NCBI GenBank assembly: GCA_037389465.1
Contig: JAZARR010000212.1
Coordinates: 6,576,001-6,640,000 of the forward strand
Length of the DNA: 64,000 nt
From: Baylisascaris procyonis
Lineage: Eukaryota; Nematoda; Chromadorea; Rhabditida; Ascarididae
Reading direction: 5' to 3'
Under the pieces are notes generated by a model, which saw nothing but the letters and a program-made list of their open reading frames with translations, had not been told where the DNA came from and made no database searches. Shown in pieces: positions 11,352-20,600 of the stretch. The translations under genes and the position numbers were made by a program. How positions within the stretch are numbered: position 1 is the stretch's first letter; the number at the start of each line of letters is the position of its first letter.

Positions 11352-12442
11352 GCTAGAAAATATTATAAGTATTTGCCGCTAATTACAGGCAGTTTGTGTA
11401 TAGCGTGTCGTATTCTGCATCGCGCTGGCCGGCGAGTACTGCATCATTAACAGACTGCATTCCGGGGCTGTCGCCGATGCAGTGCCTTAATTTCTACCGT
11501 GAACAGGGCGCGCTTATCGAAGTCTTCTTTGAGCAGCTAAACTACGAATCATTACTGGAAGGAGAGGCCTACGGAGTAAGTCAACCGGTCTTTATCTTTG
11601 GAACTGTAAGAATGCCAACAATAGCGACAGCTGTTTACTGAATTTTCAAATATCCCCAACTTTTTGCCAGTAGGTACCACCTCACTTTCGCCTCAACCGC
11701 TTACCTGTATTTCAACATGTTATCCTCATCTACCAGGTTTTCATGAATCAATTACCTTCCTAAAAGGAACCGTTTCCGTAAAACATATCAGTTACTTACC
11801 TGCAGCCACAAATGAAAAAAGCTCAGATAATTTATTCTTTGTTGATTCAACTCTTGTTACTACAGCACACATGAAATGTTATTCCTCTACAGCGTATTAT
11901 CATTATGAAATCATGATTTGCATCTGCTCCGTACAAGATGCTAGCACCTCTATTTCCACTACATTGTTTGAGGCTTTTGCTAGTGCTTTCGTGGTGTACT
12001 TCCTACGTGTAAAGGTTGCGAATTGACGACTGTCAGTGAAGGAAGCAAAATGTTGCGTATGAAAGTGCGCACTTGATGAATATAAAGCGTGTTTAATGCG
12101 TAAAAGGGATGAAGAGGATCGCTATGAACTGCTTTGTATGCGATAGACTATGTGACTTATCAGGTAAACGGAAGGAAATGAAATTGTTTGCAGCTACCGA
12201 ATTTGCTATCAGATTTTGGCGGTCAACTGGGTCTTTGGATGGGAGTCAGCGTTATAACGATTATGGAATTCGGTATTCTAACGATCGACGTACTCATGAC
12301 AATCGTATGCTGCAGAGGAAAGGATGACAACAAAAAAGAGTCAAAACGATCGTATTCTTCTCGAAACGGATCACAGAAACGTTATCGCGCTAACGATAAA
12401 GTGAGGGCCAATTCCGCTAAAAGGCTGACCTATCAAGCATAG
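2995..12442 (+). CDS. DEG/ENaC (degenerin) sodium channel subunit, UNC-8/DEL-1-like, 5' part missing
   Basis: Eleven exons (2995-3283, 3924-4158, 4916-5183, 6134-6291, 6901-7001, 7047-7207, 7733-7828, 7974-8088, 10370-10448, 11389-11575, 12194-12442) join in phase to 1938 nt, 645 residues plus stop. The product is a subunit of a trimeric, amiloride-sensitive type cation channel of the plasma membrane (family knowledge). Seen: a Cys-rich ectodomain, the block [34 protein letters not shown], the Cys-rich domain GCQRSC...CGCGDPRFP...CVCRQPC, then pre-pore [12 protein letters not shown] and TM2 with a GVS selectivity-filter tripeptide. The degenerin position is Ser (LLSDFGG), a small residue as expected for a normal channel. 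The N-terminus, TM1 and the FPAITLCN-type motif were not found in 1-2994 and probably lie left of the window. UNC-8/DEL-1 subgroup is inferred from the Cys-rich region; the exact orthologue is not assigned. Confidence 0.92.
3924..4158 (+). CDS. DEG/ENaC gene, exon A2 (second cysteine module, first half)
   Basis: Acceptor CTTTCAG at 3923. Encodes a basic/helical lead ([19 protein letters not shown]) followed by CSC, CLCF and [10 protein letters not shown]. The only in-frame exit is a GC donor (AAAAG|GCAAGC at 4159): it gives 2 nt that combine with the first base of the next exon to make an Arg codon and continue into TCSSLGDC. Confidence 0.88.
4916..5183 (+). CDS. DEG/ENaC gene, exon A3 (second cysteine module, second half)
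   Basis: Acceptor GTGCAG at 4915, donor AAA|GTTTGT at 5184, phase 1-in 0-out. Encodes CSSLGDC, CVC and CVRI, then a charged, Thr/Ser-rich stretch ending in AFGLK, which joins directly to [12 protein letters not shown] of the next exon, a conserved degenerin block. Confidence 0.88.
5326..5660 (+). repeat. Dispersed repeat copy 2 with central hairpin (in DEG/ENaC intron)
   Basis: Begins with TCTGTCTGTCTGTCC and contains a perfect 8-bp stem, CGTGCCAG-5 nt-CTGGCACG (5594-5614), followed by TTTCGCCAC. Same orientation and plan as copy 1 but shorter. It lies in the 950-nt intron 5184-6133. Element class is not recognised. Confidence 0.45.
6134..6291 (+). CDS. DEG/ENaC gene, exon A4
   Basis: Acceptor TTTTCAG at 6133, donor GAGAC|GTGCGT at 6292 (phase 2). 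Encodes [17 protein letters not shown], then [16 protein letters not shown] and RQCSVE, which are among the most conserved nematode degenerin ectodomain sequences. Confidence 0.93.
6901..7001 (+). CDS. DEG/ENaC gene, exon A5
   Basis: Acceptor CTCTTCAG at 6900, donor G|GTAAGA at 7002. Contains [13 protein letters not shown], the family's Cys-containing FGNC..FN block, and ends at GPSYG. Confidence 0.94.
7047..7207 (+). CDS. DEG/ENaC gene, exon A6
   Basis: After a 45-nt intron. Of two possible acceptors, GATCAG at 7046 is chosen over TTTTCAG at 7060 because only it keeps the frame (phase 1 to 2) and it gives [19 protein letters not shown], the expected continuation. Donor CTT|GTGAGA at 7208. 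Includes [17 protein letters not shown]. Confidence 0.92.
7733..7828 (+). CDS. DEG/ENaC gene, exon A7
   Basis: Acceptor TTTTACAG at 7732, donor GAG|GTAGAG at 7829, phase 0 at both ends. Encodes [13 protein letters not shown], the family's PYG.C motif, and an acidic/Asn-rich tail with one N-glycosylation sequon (NYT). Confidence 0.93.
7974..8088 (+). CDS. DEG/ENaC gene, exon A8 (start of the large Cys-rich domain)
   Basis: Acceptor TTTTCAG at 7973, donor A|GTATGC at 8089. Encodes [20 protein letters not shown], the beginning of the membrane-proximal cysteine-rich domain typical of DEG/ENaC channels. Confidence 0.94.
8089..10369 (+). other. 2.3-kb intron of the DEG/ENaC gene with unexplained ORFs
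   Basis: Contains a 118-codon open frame on + (9342-9698) and two adjoining open frames on - (8914-9237 and 9200-9388). None has a recognised motif. The two minus frames could be the remains of a mobile element, but no catalytic motif is visible. Confidence 0.4.
10370..10448 (+). CDS. DEG/ENaC gene, exon A9
   Basis: Follows a 2.3-kb intron. Acceptor ATTGCAG at 10369, donor GCAA|GTCCGT at 10449. Encodes [19 protein letters not shown] then CRQPC; both flanking junctions are in phase. Confidence 0.92.
11263..11349. repeat. (TA)n microsatellite, 87 nt
   Basis: Uninterrupted alternating TA, about 43 units, inside the DEG/ENaC intron 10449-11388, ending 39 nt before the exon A10 acceptor. Self-complementary. 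Confidence 0.98.
11389..11575 (+). CDS. DEG/ENaC gene, exon A10
   Basis: Acceptor ATTACAG at 11388, donor GGA|GTAAGT at 11576. Encodes [16 protein letters not shown], then [17 protein letters not shown], the conserved palm-to-TM2 segment. It lies 39 nt downstream of a long TA microsatellite. Confidence 0.94.
12194..12442 (+). CDS. DEG/ENaC gene, last exon A11 (TM2 and cytoplasmic tail)
   Basis: Acceptor TTTGCAG at 12193, phase 0. Encodes [15 protein letters not shown], the pore tripeptide GVS, hydrophobic TM2 ([19 protein letters not shown]) and a basic, Lys/Arg/Ser-rich tail of about 45 residues to the stop at 12440-12442. A tail this basic is probably cytoplasmic and membrane-proximal. Confidence 0.95.
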   Translation, partial: LPNLLSDFGGQLGLWMGVSVITIMEFGILTIDVLMTIVCCRGKDDNKKESKRSYSSRNGSQKRYRANDKVRANSAKRLTYQA

Positions 12443-12586
12443 CACAAAACATCCCCCCTCCTTAACAGGCACGCTGTTAGCTAATTCTCTTGTCACCTCA
12501 GCAGCTTCCCCATCAAAACGCGTGTCTAATAGTCTTGTTTTTCATGAACTAACTCGAGCTCAGAAGTCAATCCGCTCTCCTGAAAC

Positions 12587-12592
12587 AATAAA
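12587..12592 (+). terminator. Likely poly(A) signal of the DEG/ENaC gene
   Basis: AATAAA lies 145 nt after the stop codon, the usual distance for a nematode 3' UTR. No competing AATAAA lies between. Confidence 0.6.
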
Positions 12593-14439
12593 CTTTCCAT
12601 ACAGTTATTCATCCTTTCACAGTGGATCACTTCCGATGGCATAAATCACAAATGCTTTCATAAACATTCATAACTTGGTGTATACTCAAATATTGTGCAC
12701 TAATCGTTAATCAGCGAATGCTCAGCACCGAAGTTAGGACATTAAAAGACGAGGAAGTCGTCGAAAAAAATGTAGGTGCCATAGGATGAATCGGGGATAT
12801 CAGCAAATTGTGAAGTAGAATTTCGGCAGTTATTATCTGATTTGTAGTCAGAAAATATCAACATTTATGAACGTTCTAATGCGGTGAGATGTTCTCTTCG
12901 TTAATACTTTAAAATCTGCTCCAATTCATACGCTGTTTTTACGAGCTGACTTTCAGGTAGAACGAAGAAGCCTTAGCGCGCCACGCGTGTGTACCACGGG
13001 GATTACTGATGTAACAGTTTTGAGCGCTTCAAATAGGTGGCAAGACGGTCAGGGAAGCGCATCGTATGCATGCACGTTTCGTATGTGTACAGTTGCGGGT
13101 GATGCATTCGGAGCGAATGCGGTGCATACCGGAACGATTGCAAGCACAACTATATGATGTGATTGTTGTTGTGAAAACTATTGCAGTGCCCAGCCTCCTT
13201 ATTCATTAGTTTTTTATTTTATTTTATATGTGAAGTCTTTCCACCTTCCTCAGTTTGTGCATATTTTTGCGGAGCATTATGCAAGCGTCTAGCATTATAC
13301 GATTAAGCGCTTTTCACAATCCATTTGAGGTAAGAGAGTGGGAAAAAGTGAAACAGTTTTAAAAGTTACCAACAAATAATATAATACCCAAAATGATGTT
13401 ATCATAATTGAACTGATCCATTCGCTAGTATAAACAGTGCAATTCATGTGCAAAAGATTAGTCATGGATAGGCCATTGCGAAATGAAAGTCCAGTCAGTA
13501 CAAATTGTATGTGAATTTATTAACGATTTAAAATGTCAAAACCTCTCTCGAAACTGCTGGATCAACGCAAAAGCTCCTAATCATCCGGAGGTGTGCACTG
13601 TTCTTAATTGTGGATTCGGCGGTTTTCGATTTGAAGTTATCGAAGAGGCAGACTTTGCTCTGGACATATGCAAACATAAAGCACAGCGTTCCCATTATGT
13701 GTTTTGTAAAGAAAAAGGACACTCAGTTGTCACTGAGAGAGCGCAAATTTTCCCTCTCAAGGTCGGTGAATTTACTGTGTGACTTAGTTTAACCAGCTCG
13801 TGATAAAACTGCCAGTTGGAAACCAGAAAAGAGAAAAAAAATTGAAGAACATACCAAAAGAAGCCGATAAGAAATGCGCCTCAGCTTCTACGCTTATCAG
13901 ATCAACTAGTATTGTAAATCGTCAACGAATAGTAAAACATGTTTAACGTCTTATGGCCAAGCCAACTGTAGCTTGATTCAGACTTAGTTAATGGACACTT
14001 CTTTGACAACAAATTGGACGAGTTTAGCAAACAAATTTTTTAGGTATCGAGCGATAGGGGACGTTCATCTTGGAATTTGACGTGCTGAACTGCACATTTT
14101 TCATTAAAAAATACCTTACTTGCTACTAGGTATTTGACTACTCAGTGAATGCAAGTGAGTCATTCCATATATCATAGAGAGTGGGCTAATGGGTCGGTAG
14201 TTTTTCATTAAGTCTGGTGGATGTTCATCCTCCAAGCTTGATAGAGGCTTCGGGACGATAAAGTTTCGCTAAATCTGTTCAGCGAAACTAATAATTACAG
14301 TCGTTCAGGGGAAACAAACTAAGCAACACGAAGTGATTTCGAAAGTCGTAGTGAATGGTTTTGCAGTAGCAACCGCATTATGTTTAAGAAAATATGATCG
14401 GCTGTAGATTAAGCAGTAACAGTGCGCCGTGCAAGGTAA

Positions 14440-15260
14440 GTCAAAGAAGGTCAAGAGCATACAGAAACGACTACCCCGCACGGGTTGTTAGGGCTGCCTG
14501 AGGCAGAATCGGGAGAGTATAAGAGGGTTGATGTTCTCATGCATTTATTCCAGCTTCTAGATTGGTCTGAAAGCCAAGAGGCCGTAAATGGAAGCTAGAG
14601 TGCGCGAGGTGGTCGGCAGCTCGACTGTAGAATGTACCGGTGATCGAAGCCATCCGTATGGACGAGTCCCTGCTTGCTTGTCACCTTATTGCATTAGTGG
14701 GATAAACTGTTCGCCCTTATGTCGCTGTCGTCTCGCAGTTTACTCGACCGTATCTCGACAGATGGTGCATCATCAAGGAGACCTGGACGACTAGACGGGC
14801 AAGGGGAGTTGACCCTTACATGGGGATCCACCCGGCTTGAAGCTTGAGGCATAGCTAATTCCGTTCCCTCCCAACAAAGGAGATGAAGGGGACAAGAGAA
14901 AGCCAGAGAGGTGGGCGGAATTTCGTTGGCAATGTGGTGCGACTTTCATGAATATCCTCAACACGAAGCAGTGTAGCTGCACGTATGAGCGCAGAGTTTT
15001 CAAGATGCGCCATGGTACCAGAGCTATAATCAATCCTTCCTTCTTTTCCCTCTTCTCTCCCTATTTTTTTTTTTTTTTTGCAGAGCCGGCTGAAAAGACG
15101 GAACAGAAATGAATAACAGTACCACAACGGAGGGAAGCTCGCACTGAGATGATGAAAGGCAAGAACCGCTGCCAGAAAATTCCCCGTGTTTTCTTTCTGT
15201 CTCCCTCTCTGCGCAATGCTCGAACAAGTAGCACCTTGTTTGCTATTGTGATCACTTTAC
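14440..15260. other. GC-richer block, possible dispersed repeat
   Basis: Base composition is clearly richer in G+C than the flanks, and includes a T15 run ending in GCAG at about 15065-15083. No coding motif, terminal inverted repeat or tRNA-like fold was recognised. Repeat identity is only a guess from composition. Confidence 0.25.
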
Positions 15261-15392
15261 ACTACCTGTGACTTCAAAAATAAGCATCTGCGGCAGCAAT
15301 AAGAACTAAATATGCTTATTCTGCACACTGGGTGTAATGTTGCAAAATCTGCAGTAATGCCTGCTAACAAGACAGAAGATAAAGCTGCACTT

Positions 15393-15448
15393 TATGGTAG
15401 AAAATGCAAAATTCTATTTTTATGGTAGAAAATGCAAAATTCTATTTT
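15393..15448. repeat. Perfect tandem duplication, 2 x 28 bp
   Basis: A 28-bp unit starting TATGGTAGAAAATGCAAAAT occurs twice head to tail (15393-15420 and 15421-15448) without a mismatch, which indicates a recent duplication. Confidence 0.95.
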
Positions 15449-17477
15449 GAAAATATCTCATCTTGAATGCAAAAATAACGAGAACGCGCCGACAATAACC
15501 ATAAACAAATAGTGATGAATAATTTCTTTAGCAAAATTACACATCACAGCACATCAAAATAGTATACATCTTCGAGATGTGTTGCAAAGGTAAAATCTAA
15601 CTGACGGAACTCGAACAATCATTACGAAGCAACCGCTGTCAGACTGAGCTGAATTTCTTATATGTACAAATAATGAAATACTCCAGTAAACGTGATGACA
15701 CCATTGCAAAGACATAAGACGGCTGTCCCTACAAATTTGTCAGTAAACGACCGCACATTCACACCTGAAAAAGGTGGAAACATTTCCAGGTGGGGATGTG
15801 CTCGTCCTATCGCATTTTTCCACCAAGAAAACCTTCGCAGCTCTACTCATCCACTTAGGGAAAGAGCAGAAAGCAAGAAACCGACTCATATGACTTCACA
15901 AAGTCGTTCTACTGGTCGAACAAGTTTTTTCTTTTTTTGAATTTGGAACTGCTGAACTCAACCGCCCCATCCTAAATGTATAAAAAACTCGAACCTTGCA
16001 AAACTGCTGGTGCTTTATCAAAATTCAGACACACAGATTGAACACATTCACCTGGCCCACCTGATTCACCTGGCCCAACAATAAAGACTGTTGACTGTCT
16101 TAAACGAAGTGTAATTTCACAAACAGCCAGAATAACAGCAGCAATTATTTCGCCAGCGTATAAAAGTGAACATTCCACGAACTATCTCCCCTCCCCTAAC
16201 ATCCACTAGAGTAAAATTTAATCACAAATTACATGTAATTTATAATTCGGATAATATACTCGGGATGACGTCATCGATGAATAAATCATGTACAAACTGA
16301 TGCGAAATTGCTTCGTGCCACTGAGGGAAGCAACGGCTGCGATTGAGGAAGATGAGTTCAGATTGACAATTAATTAGCCAAATATAGGCGCATCGCTTAA
16401 ACGAATAAACATCGACCAAACCACTCAAAAAAAAAGCATGAGAGTTCGAGAAAAAAACATTTTGAATCTTCAACGTGAATCGACATTGGATATAAAGTTG
16501 AATGCATTCAATTTGCGACACTATCGATATAAAAATCGCAGCCCATGAAAAAGAAATATAGATGGGAATGATTCTTTCCTAAATGCTCATCTCTCAAGCA
16601 AAATCGAGAAAATCTACTTCAAAGAGCATTAATGAGATTATTGTTGCAAAATATGATGCGTAAAGGAGCGCAATCAAGAAATATAGTGACAATGATCGCA
16701 AGCACCGTCTCATTGAAGAAGGCTTCCGAAAAAATTATGCAAAGCCAACGAGCACCGCCAACCACCAACACACATACACAATGCACAAAACACACACTCG
16801 AACAAATATGAGGACCCCATTTAGAGAATAGAAATACAATTCTGTTGAACAATAGCAAAAGGGAGAACGTTAACATAAACGAATAGATATTGCACGATAC
16901 CTCCTTTCAAAGCCAGTATTGATGAGGCAGTTGAGAGTAAGTCTGATACAGCAATGAAAAGAACTTTCAAAAGATATCATTCAACGTTGCGCTGAGGGAA
17001 ACGAGCAACAATGAGCACATTCACTCGCAAGAATAAAGCAACAAACGACATTCAACATTATCAAAATATTTTCGAAATAAACACCAAACAGCCAATAACC
17101 ATTCTTTTAAAGAAGTCGACAGCTTGACTGTTCGATCAACAGGCGAGAGGATGAAATCAATTAGCCAAATTGTACATGACGCCTTAAACTTTGTTGCTTG
17201 CCGCCTAATTTCGTCTTCTCTCACTATACTATACGTACAGCCCCTCGAAAACGATCAGTATTCTCTTGATATTGATATTAGTATACACAAGTATATTTTT
17301 CTCACTTTCCAAAAAAATTCATACAGTAAGAAACAACTGAAAATAAAATTTTCGCGCGAAAGCAACGTCAATAAAGAAAAGATGAACAGGAATTTCAATG
17401 ACGTGGGATATAGAAGAAGACAAGGCAGAGCAGTACATCGAAGACACATCAAAACAGCAATTGTGACGTGGTAGCAC

Positions 17478-17628
17478 CTAAAAATGGCAAATCTTTACAG
17501 ATGCGAACTTGTCGGTGACTAATGAGGTGTTGTTGCCATCGAGAGCAATTTGATTCCACTGTTCACCTGTGCCCGATTTCAATGCAAACGACCAGTTTTC
17601 ACCGTTATTCGACGCGGAATGTGGAAGC
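17478..17628 (-). CDS. zoo-1: zoo-1 exon 22: end of ZU5 and stop
   Basis: Acceptor CTTTCAG, stop TAG at 17478-17480. Encodes [19 protein letters not shown] and ends FASVKICHF, comparable with LPHCAS..GWSFALKS and the terminal VSVLIDHF of ZO-1. This fixes the C-terminus. Confidence 0.95.
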
Positions 17629-20600
17629 CTGAAAGCGACATATATTTGGTCCAATTCGCCTACTCAGTGTGCACTTCCGCCGATAGCCTACCTTTTTGTC
17701 TTTCCACAGCATTCTCATCTCAATCCCATTCTTATTCATGTTTTTGTTCGCTTTAATTCCCAGCATCACCGCACAACGCGGAAATGTCCCCGACACCTGT
17801 ACTGACCATATTGCAGAGTCACAACTTTATTCTCTCATCTGGATGCAATTTAACGCCAAAGTCAGCTTCATTGTTGCAGACTCCACCAATCTGCTTTTCA
17901 TAGATCAGTTTACTCCTTCCTCCATCAATAAGAAGGCAGGAGATTCGAAAAAAGGTGCAAACTGGCAAAAGCAGGACGAAGAGAAATAGCAATAGAAAAA
18001 CCAGCGAAAACTGCAAAAGGTGCCTTCATGAATGTGGAAAGGAAGTAAATATAAATATATAAGAATAAATAGATCCCAGATTTTCTATACAAAAAAGAAG
18101 ACGCAGCCCCTCACGGCTGTTACAAGGGATTTGAAGCTCTTCAAACGCGACTAGGACTTCGAGGTGCCACTCCCCCTGTTCTCTAAGTATCGGCCAGAAA
18201 TTCTAACTATTGTGAATTAGCGAATGGAAAAAGGACCCGTTCGATGGGCCTTGTAATGATTTTAAAAAATGGTTTTTATTTTTTACAGAACTTTGAAGTC
18301 GCAAGCTATGATCTCTTCTCCCCCCAAAAAGATGGCTGACGAGAAAGGCTATGGAGGAGGGGAAGGAGAAGAAGGCAGGAGGGTGTGGAGATCACAGGGA
18401 ATGCAAGCTTATTTATGGTCAGATTGCTCGAGTATGAATGAAGCACCCCTGCTTCGATAATCTGCGCTCGACGCGAGCAGAGACCAATTTGGTGTGGTTA
18501 TTGTAGCAACTCCCGGAAGTGAACATCGATTAGCGCTATATCGCCGTTCCAGCTCAGAAACGCCAGAGTTTCTTGGTCTTGCTTCTGTGTGCTTTTGTCA
18601 AAGAATCGGAACATAAGTCTGAACAGCTTATTTTGAAAGTGTGCTGTAAAATGTAGCAAAAACGTTATTTTTGCATAGCGGCCATGGGTGAAAAATTTGT
18701 ACGCTGTCATTTCGTTTGTGTGGGTACTTTGGGAATTTTAGGTTAAGGCACCTCAGTGATGGGTACTTCTATATTTTCGTAATTAATGAGTTAAGATTTA
18801 TCTCTTGGTGCAAAATCGTTCCCGGTGAAGCAGAAACTGGGAAAATTAGAGGCGCTGACACATCTTACTATGTACGTGCTAAGTTTGACCCATTCTTCCC
18901 GTTTCTTCTTGACTCTTTTGGACTAGTGATGCACAGTTTTCGAGAAATAGTCTTCCGGTGGGGCCCTAACATGGACTCTTTCAAAGGAAATTAGCTGCTA
19001 CAGTTTTGCAGCAATCGTACATACAAGAGCCAAATTAGTAGCATCCATCGTTTTGCCTCAGTCTCGGCTACTTGATTCGTTTGAAATCGACATCATAAGA
19101 TATGCTTTCCAATCCAGCTCACTCATTGCTATGAACAATCCAAATTAAATACTCCCACATTTAAATCATTCCCCTCAACTAGGAAGCTGAAAAAGAATGC
19201 GCAAGAGAGGAAGGAAAAAAATCAGAAAAACCTTAGCTCAACCGGAACATTGAAGTGCAGATCTTGAGGGCCGCACATCACCAATGGACTCATCAAGCTT
19301 TCACCACGACTCTCGTCTAGCGGAGGTTTACTTTCGTCACAATTTGCTCGACAAACTTTCACGTATATTTCTTGTTGAACCTAAAGGAAATAAAATACAA
19401 TTTAAAGAAACCGGCTTATTAGCTAACATCTCAAGAGTTTGCCGCCTGTTAACAAAGCGCTTTTGCTTGATGACCAGTGAAAACGTTGTCTGCAGAAGCT
19501 CTATCGTTGAACTAGTGCGGATGCTCCCTCGCCAACGTTTCGTCTAGGTGCCGTCAATTCTACTGTGGATATAATGGAAGAGAGTTGATGAGTTGGATTC
19601 AACATTAGTTCAAACTCATTGAAAACATGAAAAGGATTCATTCGCATATCGACTGCCCTTGCGAATGATAACTTGTTCCGATGTCTTTAAGCGCAAGCTG
19701 ACCAATCCAACAACGACCTACAACCTAAGCAACAGCTCAGTGAACCAATATCAACATTTCCTAAAAAGTTAACTTAGAGATTTTGAAACATAATATGAAG
19801 GATGGATTCCTGAACATTTCTACCAAGGAAAACTTTACGGATAGTGACGAAATGGTACAACGTGAAAACAGGCGCTGATCTCTACGCCACTCGGTTGCAG
19901 ATAAACCAAGTTGCTCTGGCACATAAACAAACTGTTCGTCATGTGGGAAATGAAACATAAAAAGAAACAGACGACCCACTTACACCTTCATCGATAGCCC
20001 CTTTAGGAATGATGAGCATAACACCGGACTCGGGACAGCTCAATGTACATCCGTTCGAGTCAACCACTTGAGATACGTGCTCGATTACGGTTGCTTCCCT
20101 TTTCTCATGTTCCATCACCTTGTCGGGGGCCGCATTACTCGAAAGTGGGGTCCCATTATGCGGTTCAGATTCACCTAGTTCGTTAGGCGCCGTCGTCTTC
20201 AACGATGGAGGATGCTCATTCGAATGCTCATTATTCACCTCCTCGTGATCAGGTTGACTTTTCGGAGAATCGTCCGCGTAGCGTACCGAACCATCGCTGA
20301 ATGCATCTCTCAAGTCATCGCTTTAACACAAAGTAGCAAATGCATGCAAATGCACTCAATTTGGCTTGCTCTCGAATGGTCTGGAGCAAAAGCCCTAAGC
20401 AACGAAGAAAATTACAATTATTTACTCAAAGGCCACGCAAAATTCATAGTGAGGCTGCACTGCAAGATTTTATTGGAAGCAATAGTCGACACTGGAACTT
20501 TAAAAAAGCCCGGAATTTCAGCGTAATCGTTGCACTACTTCTGAAACCAGAAAATCATTAATAGTTTATGATTCTTTCATAAGAACTGGAACCCGAGTAC

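Larger units (their letters stand above)
12443..17477. other. Intergenic space between two convergent genes
   Basis: Holds the 3' end of the DEG/ENaC gene (about 150 nt), a GC-richer block at roughly 14440-15260 of unknown nature, a 28-bp tandem duplication at 15393-15448, and a short near-repeat of ATTCACCTGGCCCA at 16047-16080. ORFs such as 13483-13782 and 14588-14794 have no recognised motif. No clear AATAAA was found for the 3' end of zoo-1. Confidence 0.5.

Noticed and set aside
18498..18710. Minus ORF ending in [12 protein letters not shown] as the zoo-1 C-terminus
   Set aside because: The terminal exon at 17478-17628 matches the end of ZU5 far better and is phase-correct.
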